A stretch of DNA of 64,000 bases from CAVQND01 sp964653485 (GTDB lineage: Bacteria > Verrucomicrobiota > Verrucomicrobiia > Limisphaerales > UBA8199), in assembly GCA_964653485.1 (NCBI GenBank), contig CAZZFF010000006.1, forward strand, positions 1-64,000, read 5' to 3'. Under the pieces are notes generated by a model that saw only the letters and a list, made by a program, of their open reading frames with translations, did not search any database and was not told the DNA's origin. The translations under genes were made by a program, and so were the position numbers. Every line of letters begins with the position of its first letter. Within the stretch, counting starts at the first letter, position 1. This document shows positions 27,262 through 36,481 of the stretch, piece after piece.

Positions 27262-28614
27262 TCAAATCTCGACCCACCTGCCGGGCACCGGCACGGGATA
27301 GCGCCCTTGGCCGTCCGCCCGGACTGGCGGCGGGCTGTCGCCGGTGAGGCGGTCGATGTTCGGGCAAAACTGGAAGTTCGACGCCATTGCTTCGTCCCAG
27401 GTAATGACCTTCCCCGAATGCACCGCGGCGCGCGCCATGAGATCGGCCAGGTTCGACATGGCGGCCCGCTTGGCCTCGTTATGCGGTTTGTCCTTGCGAA
27501 TCGCATCGAGCAGGACATTCCACTCGCTTTGCCAGGCGCTAAACTCGTCCGGCTTTGCCCGCCAGGCAACATTGTCGGTCGCCGCGCGCTGGTCTTTGTG
27601 GATCGAGACCGGTCCCGGGTGAGCGCTGCCGGGGAACTGCGCCATGCACTTGGTGCCATGGACGAATGTGGTGCAATCGTCGAAGCAATTGGGCAGCCAG
27701 CGGATCACGTGGGTCGCCTTGGCGCCGTCGGAAAACGTCCACTCGACCGCGATGGAGTCCAGCGTCTGGCCGCAATCCGTGCTGTCCGCCGTCCGCCCCC
27801 CCACCCCGTGGGCGGAAACCGGATAAGCGTTTTTGATCCAGCAAAACTCGTCTATCTGGTGGATGTTCATCTCCGCGAACCAGCCACCCGAAACCCAAAG
27901 GAAATCCGTGAAGTGGCGGATTTGCCACGTCAGCTCGTTCTCTTGCGGCGGACGCTTGGGCAGGGCCGCGACCGGCTGCATCCGGTAGCCGCGGATCAGG
28001 AGGATTTCACCCAGACCGCCGTCCTGAATGCGTTGAACGAGTTCCTTGCGGCTCGCGGCGTGCCGGCACATCAGGCCCGAGGCGATCTTGATATTCTTCT
28101 GCGCCGCCGCGTCTCCCGCTTTGATGATCCTCCGCAGGCCCGGCGCGTCCGGCGCGAAGGACTTCTCCATGAACACGTTCACCCCCTTCTCCACCGCGTA
28201 TTCCACTTGCTGGGGCCTCCACGCGGAATAGCCGCAGAGCATCGCCACGTCTCCCGGTCGCAGGCAATCGATCGCCTTGTGCCAGGCATCGAACCCGACG
28301 AACCGCCGTTCCGGGGGCACGTCCATCTGGTCCCGGTATTTCTCGGAAAGCGCCTGGTCGGCCTTGCTGAGCCGATCCTCGAAGAAATCCGCCATCGCGA
28401 TCAGCTTGACCGGCCCGTTCGGCGAGTCGAACGCGTTGGCCGCCGCCCCGCACCCGCGCCCGCCGCAGCCGATCAGGGCCAGGCGTATCGTGTTGTCTTC
28501 CGCCGCGTGGACGTGTGGAAGGGCTACGCCGGCCAGAGCGGCCCCGGCCGCGACCCGGCTGGTGCTTTTGAGGAACTCACGACGAGTTGTTGGCGACATC
28601 GGGCTGTAGTTCAT
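27262..28614 (-). CDS. Tat-exported Gfo/Idh/MocA family oxidoreductase
   Basis: 450 residues. The twin-arginine signal TTRREFLKSTSRVAAGAALAGVAL is followed by a Rossmann fold beginning IRLALIGCGGRGCGAAAN and a C-terminal alpha/beta domain. EKSFAPDAPG holds the Lys of the family EKP-type motif. Members oxidise or reduce sugars with NAD(P), and exported forms are abundant in Verrucomicrobia. ATG 28614 is used, while ATG 28599 directly before the Tat motif is also possible. It converges on the GH5 fusion gene, so a link in glycan breakdown is plausible. Confidence 0.88.
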   Translation of the reverse strand: MNYSPMSPTTRREFLKSTSRVAAGAALAGVALPHVHAAEDNTIRLALIGCGGRGCGAAANAFDSPNGPVKLIAMADFFEDRLSKADQALSEKYRDQMDVPPERRFVGFDAWHKAIDCLRPGDVAMLCGYSAWRPQQVEYAVEKGVNVFMEKSFAPDAPGLRRIIKAGDAAAQKNIKIASGLMCRHAASRKELVQRIQDGGLGEILLIRGYRMQPVAALPKRPPQENELTWQIRHFTDFLWVSGGWFAEMNIHQIDEFCWIKNAYPVSAHGVGGRTADSTDCGQTLDSIAVEWTFSDGAKATHVIRWLPNCFDDCTTFVHGTKCMAQFPGSAHPGPVSIHKDQRAATDNVAWRAKPDEFSAWQSEWNVLLDAIRKDKPHNEAKRAAMSNLADLMARAAVHSGKVITWDEAMASNFQFCPNIDRLTGDSPPPVRADGQGRYPVPVPGRWVEI

Positions 28615-28704
28615 GAGCCGGATTATACGCGCCTCTCGCCGCGGGTCAAAGCACTTGCATCGCCCCCAATCCCCGCCCGGAGCAGACACTATTAGAATGT
28701 CAAT

Positions 28705-28968
28705 CTATCCCCAGACGGGCCCACCTTCGCATCGCCGCCCAAGGCGGGAAGGCGAAGCTGCCAGGCGCCGGCGATTTGCCGGGTTCCATCCTGCTATCCC
28801 TTCCCGCCGGTTGTCATAGCGATAGGTCAGCCCCAATTTCAGGGCGAGCAGCGCCGGCAAGCAGCCGACGGTGAACACCGCCCGTGCGAAGCGCCAGAGG
28901 ATGCGGTCCAGCCGATAGTACTGCGCATAAACCCAATCGGCGCCCGCCTGCAACTCTCGCGCAGTCAT
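28705..28968 (-). pseudogene. C-terminal fragment of a B12-binding radical SAM protein (DUF4070-like)
   Basis: The 87-residue frame begins MTARELQAGADWVYAQYYRLDRILWRF and continues GLTYRYDNRREGI. This is the C-terminal end of a cobalamin-dependent radical SAM (HpnP/DUF4070-like) protein as I know that family. No cysteine motif or upstream domains can be found on the minus strand beyond 28968, so only the last tenth of the gene survives. Assignment is from memory of the family. Confidence 0.55.
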
Positions 28969-29376
28969 CCGAGCCGGGCGGTGTAGTTCTTTACACTGCG
29001 CATCGAATGGGCTCTTCCCCGGCAGACAGGCTTGGCCGAAGTGCTATGGTAAGCGCGATGGAACAGTTTCTCATGGAGTGGTGCAACGTCCGAGCGACCT
29101 CGTCAACGGGCTGCCGCCCCAGACCAACAGCCTGGGCAGTGGCCTGTTCTAAACAGTTACGAAAAGCCGCATGTCGTTTGCACGAAAGAAGGACCTTGAG
29201 GTTAGGATTCAGAGCGGGATTAAAATGGGGAAGGGCGTAACCCAGGAACGCCCGGAACGGCGACCGGCGGCGCTCTGCCGGGATGCCGCCGCGCCCCCGC
29301 CGCGCCCCGGCGGCTTTTTCCTGTTGACTCTCTACAGGACTCCGGCGTATCCTCATGTCGAACGTCTAGGAAAAGT
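28969..29376. other. non-coding stretch upstream of padR
   Basis: About 400 bp with no convincing gene. Small frames on both strands lack protein character. It holds the candidate padR promoter near its end and may contain further eroded material from the radical SAM locus. Confidence 0.5.
29324..29353 (+). promoter_or_regulatory. candidate padR promoter
   Basis: TTGACT (29324-29329) and TATCCT (29348-29353), 18 bp apart, lie 24 bp upstream of the PadR ATG. The spacing to the start fits a short leader. Autoregulation by PadR would be typical. Confidence 0.45.
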
Positions 29377-29709
29377 ATGAGCAAAGAAAAAATGGACTTG
29401 TTGCAGGGGACCTTGGACCTCTTGATTCTGAAATCACTCAAGCTGGGACCGATGCACGGCTTCGGCATCTCGGTGCTCATCCGGCAGATGTCCGAGGAGG
29501 TGCTGCGGGTCGAGCAGGGCTCGCTTTATCCGGCGCTTTACCGGCTGGAACGGCAAGGCTGGATTGACTCCGAGTGGGGCGTCTCGGAGAACAACCGCAA
29601 GGCTAAATTCTACAAATTGACCCCGGCCGGGCGCAAACAGTTGGTCGAGGAGACCTCCAACTGGGGGAAACTCTCGCGGGCGATCAACCTCATTCTCAGG
29701 ACTACCTGA
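29377..29709 (+). CDS. PadR-family transcriptional regulator
   Basis: 110 residues. The N-terminal winged helix starts MDLLQGTLDLLILKSLKLGPMHGFGI and includes QGSLYPALYRLERQGWIDSEWG and KFYKLTPAGRKQL, all PadR signatures. It lies 10 bp before the MacB-like permease. This PadR-permease pairing is a recurrent arrangement in Acidobacteria and Verrucomicrobia, and the regulator probably controls the pair. Confidence 0.9.
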   Translation: MSKEKMDLLQGTLDLLILKSLKLGPMHGFGISVLIRQMSEEVLRVEQGSLYPALYRLERQGWIDSEWGVSENNRKAKFYKLTPAGRKQLVEETSNWGKLSRAINLILRTT

Positions 29710-29719
29710 ACGCCGATCC

Positions 29720-32341
29720 GTGAACTGGAAGCAAAAGCTGCCCTTCTGGCTCCAGGCGTTCCTCCGGAAACAAGACCTGGACAGCGACATGGCCGAGGAA
29801 ATGCGCTCGCACATCGAGATGCAGACCCGCGAGAACATCGAGGCCGGGATGGCTCCCGACAAGGCGCGGTGCAACGCGCTGAGGCAATTCGGCTGCGTCG
29901 AGAGTACCAAGGAAACCTGCCGCGAGCAGCGCGGGGTTCTGTGGCTCGAACAATTCCTGCAGGACGCGCGCTACGGCCTGAGAATGCTGCGCAAGAGCCC
30001 GGGCTTCACCGCCGCGGCGGTGACCACGCTGGCCCTGGGCATCGGCGTCAACACGGCCATCTTCAGTATCGTATCAGCGGTGCTGCTGCGCCCGTTGCCT
30101 TACCCCCATCCGGACCGGCTGGTCAAGCTCAATTCGACCCACCTCAAGAACGAGTTCGGGGCGTCGGTGCCCGATTACCGCGATTGGCGCGCGGCTAGCC
30201 GGAGCTTCGCCCATCTCGGAATATGCGGCTACGGCGATTTTCGCCTGACCGAAGGCGAACAAATACGGTCGGTCAACGGCGCATACTTTTCCGCGGACAC
30301 GCTGCCGGCGTGGGGAGTCGCTCCGCTGCTTGGCCGGGGATTCCTGGAAGAGGATGAAAAAGCCGGCGGTGTGGCGATCCTGGGCTCCGGCCTATGGCGG
30401 CGTTTGTTCGGGCCGGAAACCAATCTCAGCGGCAAGACCCTCGTGGTCAACACCCAACGGGTCCAGGTCATCGGAGTAATGCCCCAGGGCTTCGACTTCC
30501 CGGACCGCACCGAGCTTTGGATGCCTCTGCCGGAGGGCGGAAAAGAGTTTGGTGATCGCGGCGGAAAGAATTATCCGGTTATCGGCCGGCTCAAACCCGG
30601 AGTGAGCCTCGCCCAAGCCCAGTCCGACATGGACGCCATCGCCCGGAATCTCGAGACGCAGTATCCAGACTCGAACCGTGGCTCGGGCGTTCGCGTCATC
30701 TCCCTCCACGCCGAAATGATTGCCCCGATTCGGCCCGTGCTGCCAATTCTCGTCGCCGTGGCACTCTTCACACTGCTGATCGCCTGCGCTAACCTGGGAA
30801 ACCTGCAGCTCTCCCGCTGCCTGGCGCGCGAGAAGGAACTCGCCATCCGCGCCGCCGTCGGCGCCGGAACTGGACGCCTGGTTCGCCAGTTCATGACCGA
30901 AAGCCTCTTGCTCTCGTGCCTGGGAGCGACGGCGGGCTTTGTCGCGGTGGCCTGGAGTCGAGGCGTGTGGTCGGCTTGGGTGGCGCCCTATTGGCCGCGA
31001 TTTGCCCAAATCCGGATCGACGCGACCGTCTGGTGGTTCACCCTGGCCGCCGCCGTGGCCACCGGCTTGCTTTGCGGCCTGGTCTCGGCCTGGCGGATTT
31101 GGCGGGCCGGCCTGCATGAGCGCCTCAAGCAAGGCGGACAACGCGCTGGTTCGGACTCTTCTGTTGGCTGGCTGCGGTCGGGCCTCGTGGTGGTCCAGGT
31201 CTCCTTGGCGTTGGTGCTGCTCATTGGGGCGGGGCTGGCGCTGCGGAGCATTTATCATCTGATGCACACCGGCTTGAAAGTGGACCCGCGTAAGGTGCTG
31301 GTCGTCGATGTGGACCTGCCTAATGAGCGTTATTCCGAACATGAGCAACTCCTGGATTTCTTCGAGCGATCGATCACGCGGCTCAAGGCCTGGCCCACCG
31401 TGGAGGCGGCCGCAGCGGCCACGTTCGACGGTTTTGCCATCAGCCTCCCTTTCGACATCTTCTTGGCGGGTCGGCCCGAGGAGGCGGATGCTCCGGCGCG
31501 CCGGTCCAGTCTATGTGGAGTCACTCCGGGCTTTTTTAGCACCATCGGAGTCCCGTTGCTGCGGGGCCGCGAGCTGAACCCCCAGGACCGAAAGGGAGCG
31601 CCGAAGGTGGCGGTGATTAATCACACCATGGCCCGGCGTTGCTGGCCGGGTGTTGACCCGCTTGGCAAACAGTTTCTCTACGGTCGCGAGCGAAGCCGCA
31701 GCTCGTGGATTACCGTGGTGGGTGTGGTCGGCGACCTCCGGCCGGGCGGAATCGAGAGCGACCGCCGTGCCGAATTCTATGTCCCCAGCTACCAAATGCC
31801 CTTCATGAGAACCCTGGTCGTCCGGACCTCCATCGAACCCGCTCTGATGGCCTCCCATATTCGAGACCTCTTCCGGGAGCTGGACAAGAATGTTCCTGTG
31901 CCGAAGGTGCAAACGCTCGACCATCTTCTGGACGATGTGGCGAGCGAGACCCGCCTCCTGGCCACGCTGTTGGCCGCTTTCGCCGGCTTGGCCCTGGTGC
32001 TGGCCGTGGTGGGGATTTATGGCGTCATCGCCTATACCGTCACCCTGCGGACCCACGAGTTTGGCGTGCGCATGGCCTTGGGCGCACAAAGGACCCAGGT
32101 GGTCTTTCTGGTCCTGAATTGGGGCGGGCGCATGGCGCTGGTGGGCAGCGCGCTGGGCCTGGTCCTGGCCTGGATGTTCACCGGCCTTCTGGCGGGCCTG
32201 GTTCAGGGTGTCAGTCCCCGGGATTCCCTCACTTTCCTGGCCATGCCCTGGTTGCTGTTGGCCTCTGTCCTGCTCGGATGCTACCTCCCGGCGCGCAAAG
32301 CCTCGCGGGTGGACCCGATCTCCGCTTTGCGAAACGAGTAA
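29720..32341 (+). CDS. MacB-like ABC transporter permease (ADOP family)
   Basis: 873 residues with a GTG start. A cytoplasmic N-terminus (LDSDMAEEMRSHIEMQTREN) precedes DARYGLRMLRKSPGFTAAAVTTLALGIGVNTAIFS. It has two MacB periplasmic core domains and two FtsX membrane domains, with the last helices followed by ARKASRVDPISALRNE. This is the acidobacterial duplicated orphan permease architecture. No ATPase gene is adjacent, as usual for the family. Substrate unknown; extrusion or lipoprotein-related transport is possible. Confidence 0.9.
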   Translation: MNWKQKLPFWLQAFLRKQDLDSDMAEEMRSHIEMQTRENIEAGMAPDKARCNALRQFGCVESTKETCREQRGVLWLEQFLQDARYGLRMLRKSPGFTAAAVTTLALGIGVNTAIFSIVSAVLLRPLPYPHPDRLVKLNSTHLKNEFGASVPDYRDWRAASRSFAHLGICGYGDFRLTEGEQIRSVNGAYFSADTLPAWGVAPLLGRGFLEEDEKAGGVAILGSGLWRRLFGPETNLSGKTLVVNTQRVQVIGVMPQGFDFPDRTELWMPLPEGGKEFGDRGGKNYPVIGRLKPGVSLAQAQSDMDAIARNLETQYPDSNRGSGVRVISLHAEMIAPIRPVLPILVAVALFTLLIACANLGNLQLSRCLAREKELAIRAAVGAGTGRLVRQFMTESLLLSCLGATAGFVAVAWSRGVWSAWVAPYWPRFAQIRIDATVWWFTLAAAVATGLLCGLVSAWRIWRAGLHERLKQGGQRAGSDSSVGWLRSGLVVVQVSLALVLLIGAGLALRSIYHLMHTGLKVDPRKVLVVDVDLPNERYSEHEQLLDFFERSITRLKAWPTVEAAAAATFDGFAISLPFDIFLAGRPEEADAPARRSSLCGVTPGFFSTIGVPLLRGRELNPQDRKGAPKVAVINHTMARRCWPGVDPLGKQFLYGRERSRSSWITVVGVVGDLRPGGIESDRRAEFYVPSYQMPFMRTLVVRTSIEPALMASHIRDLFRELDKNVPVPKVQTLDHLLDDVASETRLLATLLAAFAGLALVLAVVGIYGVIAYTVTLRTHEFGVRMALGAQRTQVVFLVLNWGGRMALVGSALGLVLAWMFTGLLAGLVQGVSPRDSLTFLAMPWLLLASVLLGCYLPARKASRVDPISALRNE

Positions 32342-32350
32342 TCGACCCTT

Positions 32351-32422
32351 TCATCCCGTGTTGCCGCCGACCACGATGCGTGCTCCGCGCTTATAGGTGA
32401 CGTAGGAATAGAACCACTGCAA
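32351..32422 (-). pseudogene. C-terminal relic of an NDH-2-like FAD oxidoreductase
   Basis: On the minus strand the 23 codons before TGA read LQWFYSYVTYKRGARIVVGG, very like the C-terminal tail of type II NADH dehydrogenases (WxWxYxTYxRGARLI). Nothing upstream continues the gene, because the sigma-factor gene's 3' end lies at 32444 on the same strand. I judge it a leftover from a deletion, called from a short match only. Confidence 0.4.
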
Positions 32423-32443
32423 GGATGGAGTCGCGATGACTCC

Positions 32444-34138
32444 TTAGTTGGAAATGGGCGCCATCATTGCCCGGTTCATGCTCAGGGCGCCTCGGCTGTT
32501 GCTGATTGCCGTGGTGCGAAACTCCTGGAATTTGGCGAGTTCCGCCGGGCTCAAGAACGAACCGGCGCCCGCCGCCGCGCTCTGGTAGATGTCGTCCAGG
32601 ACCTTGAGGCTCTGCTCGGCTTGCTGCTCGGAAGCGATGTTGGCCAGGTTTAGCATCGGCACGGTCTGGTAATCCGCGGGCAGACCGGCGTTGGCCACGA
32701 CGGTCTGGGTCCCCTGCTGGATTAGCTGGCGAAGCTGGCTGGCCTTTTGATCCTTCTCCGCATCGGTCCCGCTCAACATCCCCTTGAATTGGTCCGCGCT
32801 GAGCGTGGCGAGCAGGTCCTTGGTGTAATCGTTGTACTGGGCCAGGCCGTCCTGGCCGACCAGCGCCTCAATCTGTTGCTGCAACGCCGTCTCCTGCGAC
32901 GCAAAAAGCCGGTTGATCTCCTCCAAGGCAGGCTTGTCCCGGAGGGCGGCGGTGACTTGGCCTATGCCGTCCATAATGTGATCCGCCAGCAGGTCGTTGA
33001 GCTTGTCGGTCTGTTCGGGTGTGAGCTTGGCTTGCTGGGCATACGCCTTGTAAATTGCGCTCATCCCGAGCTTCTGCATGTCGCGCAGCATCTTCCGCGC
33101 CTCGGGGGTGGCGGTCGCCTTGCTCAGCGCGTTGGTCGCGCCGAGTTGGGCGTTCTCCTGCCGCAATCGGCCTACTTCGCCGCGCAGTTTAAGCACCTCG
33201 TTGGTGCCTTTCTTCCGCGCCGCATTCTCGTTCACGAGCGCGGCCAACGCGTTTGTGGCGCGGTCGCGGTCGCGCTGCAATTCCCTGGCCTGGTTGCTGA
33301 GCGCGACTTGCTGCTCCTGTTGTTGCTTGAGCGCCTGCACTTGCGCGCGCAGATTGGAGGCGACTCGCGCCTCGTATATTCCCGCTCCCACGGCCCCGGC
33401 GACCAGGGCGGCGATGATTGATTTTTGAAGGGTAGTCATAGCGATCGTTTTGGTGATGGCAACTGCGGCTGAGGTGGAAATCGGGGCCGAGGCCGCGACC
33501 GCGCCCGCGGCGACGGCGGCGGCCAGCCCGGATGGAGCGGCCTGGACGGCGTTGGCCGCCAGCAAGACGGCAAGTCCGCTCGCCCCCACGGTCACCTTGC
33601 GTTGGACGAGGAACTCACGCAGGCGCTCGACGGCCCTCTGGACGCGCTTCTGCGCCGCGTCTTCGCTCGCCCCAAGGGCCTCGCCAACCTCGCGCAGAGA
33701 TTTGTTCTCGAAGTACCGAAGCAGGATGGCCGTGCGGTCGGTGGCGTCGAGGGACTCCATCGCCTCGTCGAGCAGCGGTTCGACGCGCGTCCAGCCGGGG
33801 GATGTGTCGTTCATGTCACTCATCTGGAAGGCGATTTGTTCGCGCGCCTGGCGCCGGGCTTCGGAGCGGATGACGTCGATGGCTGTGTTGCGTGTGACCT
33901 GGTAGAGCCAGGCGCTCAGAATGGTGTCCGATTTCAGTTTGGGGGCGTTGCGAGCGAGAAGCGTGAAGACGGTCTGGGAGACCTCCTCCGCCAGTTGCGG
34001 CGAACGCACCTGGCGAAGGGCGGCGGAATAGACCAGGTTCATGTGCCGGTCCACCAGCGCGGTGAAGGCATCCTGCGCGTGCTCTCGCGTGAATTCCCCG
34101 AGCAGATCATGGTCGTTCGCGGTCATGTTCATAAGCAT
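32444..34138 (-). CDS. ECF sigma factor with membrane and coiled-coil C-terminal extension
   Basis: 564 residues from ATG 34138; a TTG at 34156 is the longest frame. Region 2 (HMNLVYSAALRQVRSPQLAEEVSQTVFTLLARN, SAWLYQVTRNTAIDVIRSEARR) and region 4 (ESLDATDRTAILLRYFENKSLREVGEALGASEDAAQKRVQRAVERLREFL) form a complete ECF sigma. After about residue 185 come two hydrophobic stretches (LAVLLAANAVQAAPSGLAAA and IIAALVAGAVGAGIYEA), then a long coiled coil and a helical domain. The tail probably acts as a built-in anti-sigma/sensor region, which is inference. No separate anti-sigma gene is adjacent. Confidence 0.85.
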   Translation of the reverse strand: MLMNMTANDHDLLGEFTREHAQDAFTALVDRHMNLVYSAALRQVRSPQLAEEVSQTVFTLLARNAPKLKSDTILSAWLYQVTRNTAIDVIRSEARRQAREQIAFQMSDMNDTSPGWTRVEPLLDEAMESLDATDRTAILLRYFENKSLREVGEALGASEDAAQKRVQRAVERLREFLVQRKVTVGASGLAVLLAANAVQAAPSGLAAAVAAGAVAASAPISTSAAVAITKTIAMTTLQKSIIAALVAGAVGAGIYEARVASNLRAQVQALKQQQEQQVALSNQARELQRDRDRATNALAALVNENAARKKGTNEVLKLRGEVGRLRQENAQLGATNALSKATATPEARKMLRDMQKLGMSAIYKAYAQQAKLTPEQTDKLNDLLADHIMDGIGQVTAALRDKPALEEINRLFASQETALQQQIEALVGQDGLAQYNDYTKDLLATLSADQFKGMLSGTDAEKDQKASQLRQLIQQGTQTVVANAGLPADYQTVPMLNLANIASEQQAEQSLKVLDDIYQSAAAGAGSFLSPAELAKFQEFRTTAISNSRGALSMNRAMMAPISN

Positions 34139-34287
34139 AACGGCGCCGACGGGCAAAATCCGACAAACTTTCTACACGATGCGTTGGTCCCCGCCGGGAG
34201 CGGCGGCAGGCGCCTCATCACAGCCGCAAGGCCGCGCCCGCTGCCGCGGCCGAGGTCCTCAGGAACGCGCGGCGATTCACCCTCTTC

Positions 34288-35379
34288 TCAGCCGATCTGC
34301 TTCATGGCGCAATCCATCGCGGCCAGCAGTTGTCCCATGGTCCCCTCGGTCTCGTCCCCCATGTTGGAGATGCGGAAGGTCGTGCCCTTGATTTTGCCAT
34401 AGCCGCCATCGATCAGGAAGCCCTGGTCCTTCACGAGCTTTTGCAGCTTCGGCACGTCCACGACCCGGCCTCCGGGCCGGGCCCCGTTGCTCACACAAGT
34501 CAGCGTCACCGATTCGTATCCCGGCTCGGGGAACAGGTTGAAACCATGTTTGGCCGCCCAATCTCGCACCATCTGGTTGGTCCGGCGATGCCGCGCAAAG
34601 CGGGTCTCGAAACCCTCCGCGAAAATGTCCTCCAGTTTGGAGGCCAGGGCATGGACGTGGCCGATGCTCGGCGTGCTTGGAGTCATGTTCTGCTCCGCGT
34701 TCTTCTGGAACTCCACAAAGTCGAAGTAATAGCCCCGGTCTTTCACGGTGGCGGCCTTGGCGAGGGCAGCGGGGGAGCAGACGAAGAGGGCCGTCCCCGG
34801 CGGGAGGGCGAAGGCCTTTTGCGTGCCGGCCAGCAGCACATCGATGCCCAGTTCGTCGAACTTGAGCGGCACGGCGCTCATCGAGCTGACCGAGTCCACG
34901 ATGAACATCACGTCGGGGTACTTCTTCTTCAAGGCGGCGATCTCATCGATGGGGCTCATCACACCGGTCGAGGTCTCATTATGAATCACCGTCAGCGCGT
35001 CAAATTGGCCGGTAGCCAGCTTCTTATCGATGTCGCCCCCGCGAATCGGGCGGCCCCAGGGGACCTGGAGCGCCTCGGCCTCCTTGCCGCACCGCTTCGA
35101 CACATCGAACCACTTGTCCGAAAAAGCGCCGCACATGCAGTTGAGCACTTTCTTGCCCGTCAAATTGCGAATCGCCCCTTCCATCACGCCCCACGCCGAC
35201 GAGGTGCTGATGAAAACCAGTTGCCGCGTATATAGAAGTTTTTGGAGCTGGGGCTGGATACTGGCATAAAGGTCTTTGAACCCCTGGCCTCGATGCCCAA
35301 TCATCGGCGAGCAAAACGCCCGAAAGGTCTTTTCGCTCACCTCAACCGGTCCCGGAATGTGCAGCTTGATGTGTCCCAT
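34288..35379 (-). CDS. class V aminotransferase (serine-pyruvate/alanine-glyoxylate type)
   Basis: 363 residues, PLP-dependent. The PLP lysine is K188 in LLAGTQKAFALPPG and the ring-binding Asp is D162 in MFIVDSVSSM. HIPGPVEVSE at the N-terminus and SMIGHRG-like SPMIGHRGQGF are typical of the AGT/SPT group, which makes glycine or serine from glyoxylate or pyruvate. ATG 35379 gives the standard length; the frame is open to 35499. An 8-bp-stem hairpin lies in its leader at 35405-35430. Confidence 0.85.
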   Translation of the reverse strand: MGHIKLHIPGPVEVSEKTFRAFCSPMIGHRGQGFKDLYASIQPQLQKLLYTRQLVFISTSSAWGVMEGAIRNLTGKKVLNCMCGAFSDKWFDVSKRCGKEAEALQVPWGRPIRGGDIDKKLATGQFDALTVIHNETSTGVMSPIDEIAALKKKYPDVMFIVDSVSSMSAVPLKFDELGIDVLLAGTQKAFALPPGTALFVCSPAALAKAATVKDRGYYFDFVEFQKNAEQNMTPSTPSIGHVHALASKLEDIFAEGFETRFARHRRTNQMVRDWAAKHGFNLFPEPGYESVTLTCVSNGARPGGRVVDVPKLQKLVKDQGFLIDGGYGKIKGTTFRISNMGDETEGTMGQLLAAMDCAMKQIG

Positions 35380-35404
35380 AAAGTATGTGATTTTTTCATG
35401 ACCG

Positions 35405-35430
35405 CCGCAAAATCGCAAGGAGTTTTGCGG
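35405..35430. other. hairpin in the leader between aminotransferase and mbfA-like genes
   Basis: CCGCAAAA and TTTTGCGG pair perfectly over 8 bp around a 10-nt loop. It lies in the 5' leader of the minus-strand aminotransferase and upstream of the plus-strand ferritin-like gene. It could be a leader structure or a palindromic binding site, and no known riboswitch is recognised. Confidence 0.4.
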
Positions 35431-35504
35431 CTGATTTCTATCGCCATCCGGCCAAGACCGCGTTAGGTTGAACCTGTTGCGTTGACCCTGAAAGAACACT
35501 TTTT

Positions 35505-36449
35505 ATGCTGTCATTCGAGAGCCTCAGCGAGAAGGAAATCCTCGCCCTGGCTATCTCCCAGGAAGAAGAAGATGCCCGCATTTATGACGATTTTGCCGAT
35601 GCGCTGAAGGAGAACTTTCCCGCCCAGGCCGAGCAGTTCAACCAACTCCGGCGCCAGGAAGATGGCCACCGCCATCGGCTGCTGGACCTCTTCCGGAGCC
35701 GGTTCGGCGACCACGTCCCGCTGGTCCGACGCCAGGACGTGCGCGGATTCGTGCGCCGCCGCCCCTTCTGGCAAGTCCGTCCTTTGGGCCTCAACGCCGC
35801 CCGCAAACACGCGGAACTGATGGAGTTGGAGACCAAACGCTTCTACGAGGCGGCCGCGCGCCGCACCACGGATGCCGGCGTCCGCCAACTCCTGGGCGAC
35901 CTGGCGGAAGAGGAACGCCTCCACGCCCACACCGCCGAAGGCATGGCCCAGGAAAAGCTGAGCGAAGAAGAATCCGCCCGCCAGAAGCGACTCTTCATCC
36001 TCCAGGTCATCCAGCCTGGCTTGGCCGGCCTCATGGACGGCTCGGTCTCGACGCTGGCCCCCCTCTTCGCCGCCGCGTTTGCGACCCATAACAGCCTCGA
36101 AACCTTCCGTGTAGGCCTGGCCGCCAGTTTCGGTGCGGGCATCAGCATGGGCTTCGCCGAGGCGCTCTCCGATGATGGCAGCCTCACGGGCCGGGGACAT
36201 CCCTGGGCGCGCGGCACAATCTGTGGTTTGATGACCGCCCTGGGCGGTCTCGGGCATAGCCTGCCTTATTTGATCAATAATTACCGCTTGGCCACCTGGG
36301 TCGCCGTCTGCGTCGTCCTCGTCGAACTCGGCGTCATCGCCTGGGTGCGCCGGCGCTTTATGGATACTCCATGGTCCTCCGCGATAATCCAGGTCGTCCT
36401 CGGCGGCGTCCTGGTCTTCCTGGTCGGAATTCTCATCGGAAGTTCCTGA
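35505..36449 (+). CDS. MbfA-like ferritin/VIT1 fusion (membrane-bound iron exporter)
   Basis: 314 residues. Residues 1-160 are a rubrerythrin/ferritin-like four-helix domain with carboxylate motifs ISQEEEDARIYDDF, RRQEDGHRH, ELETKRFYE and LAEEERLHAH. From about 165 onward it is a VIT1/CCC1 transporter domain with five hydrophobic segments (LAGLMDGSVSTLAPLFAAAFA, GISMGFAEALSDDG). MbfA in alphaproteobacteria exports iron under peroxide or iron stress. No Irr or Fur site was identified. Confidence 0.88.
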   Translation: MLSFESLSEKEILALAISQEEEDARIYDDFADALKENFPAQAEQFNQLRRQEDGHRHRLLDLFRSRFGDHVPLVRRQDVRGFVRRRPFWQVRPLGLNAARKHAELMELETKRFYEAAARRTTDAGVRQLLGDLAEEERLHAHTAEGMAQEKLSEEESARQKRLFILQVIQPGLAGLMDGSVSTLAPLFAAAFATHNSLETFRVGLAASFGAGISMGFAEALSDDGSLTGRGHPWARGTICGLMTALGGLGHSLPYLINNYRLATWVAVCVVLVELGVIAWVRRRFMDTPWSSAIIQVVLGGVLVFLVGILIGSS

Positions 36450-36481
36450 CCCGCATCTGTATCTTCCGCGAGATATCCAGA

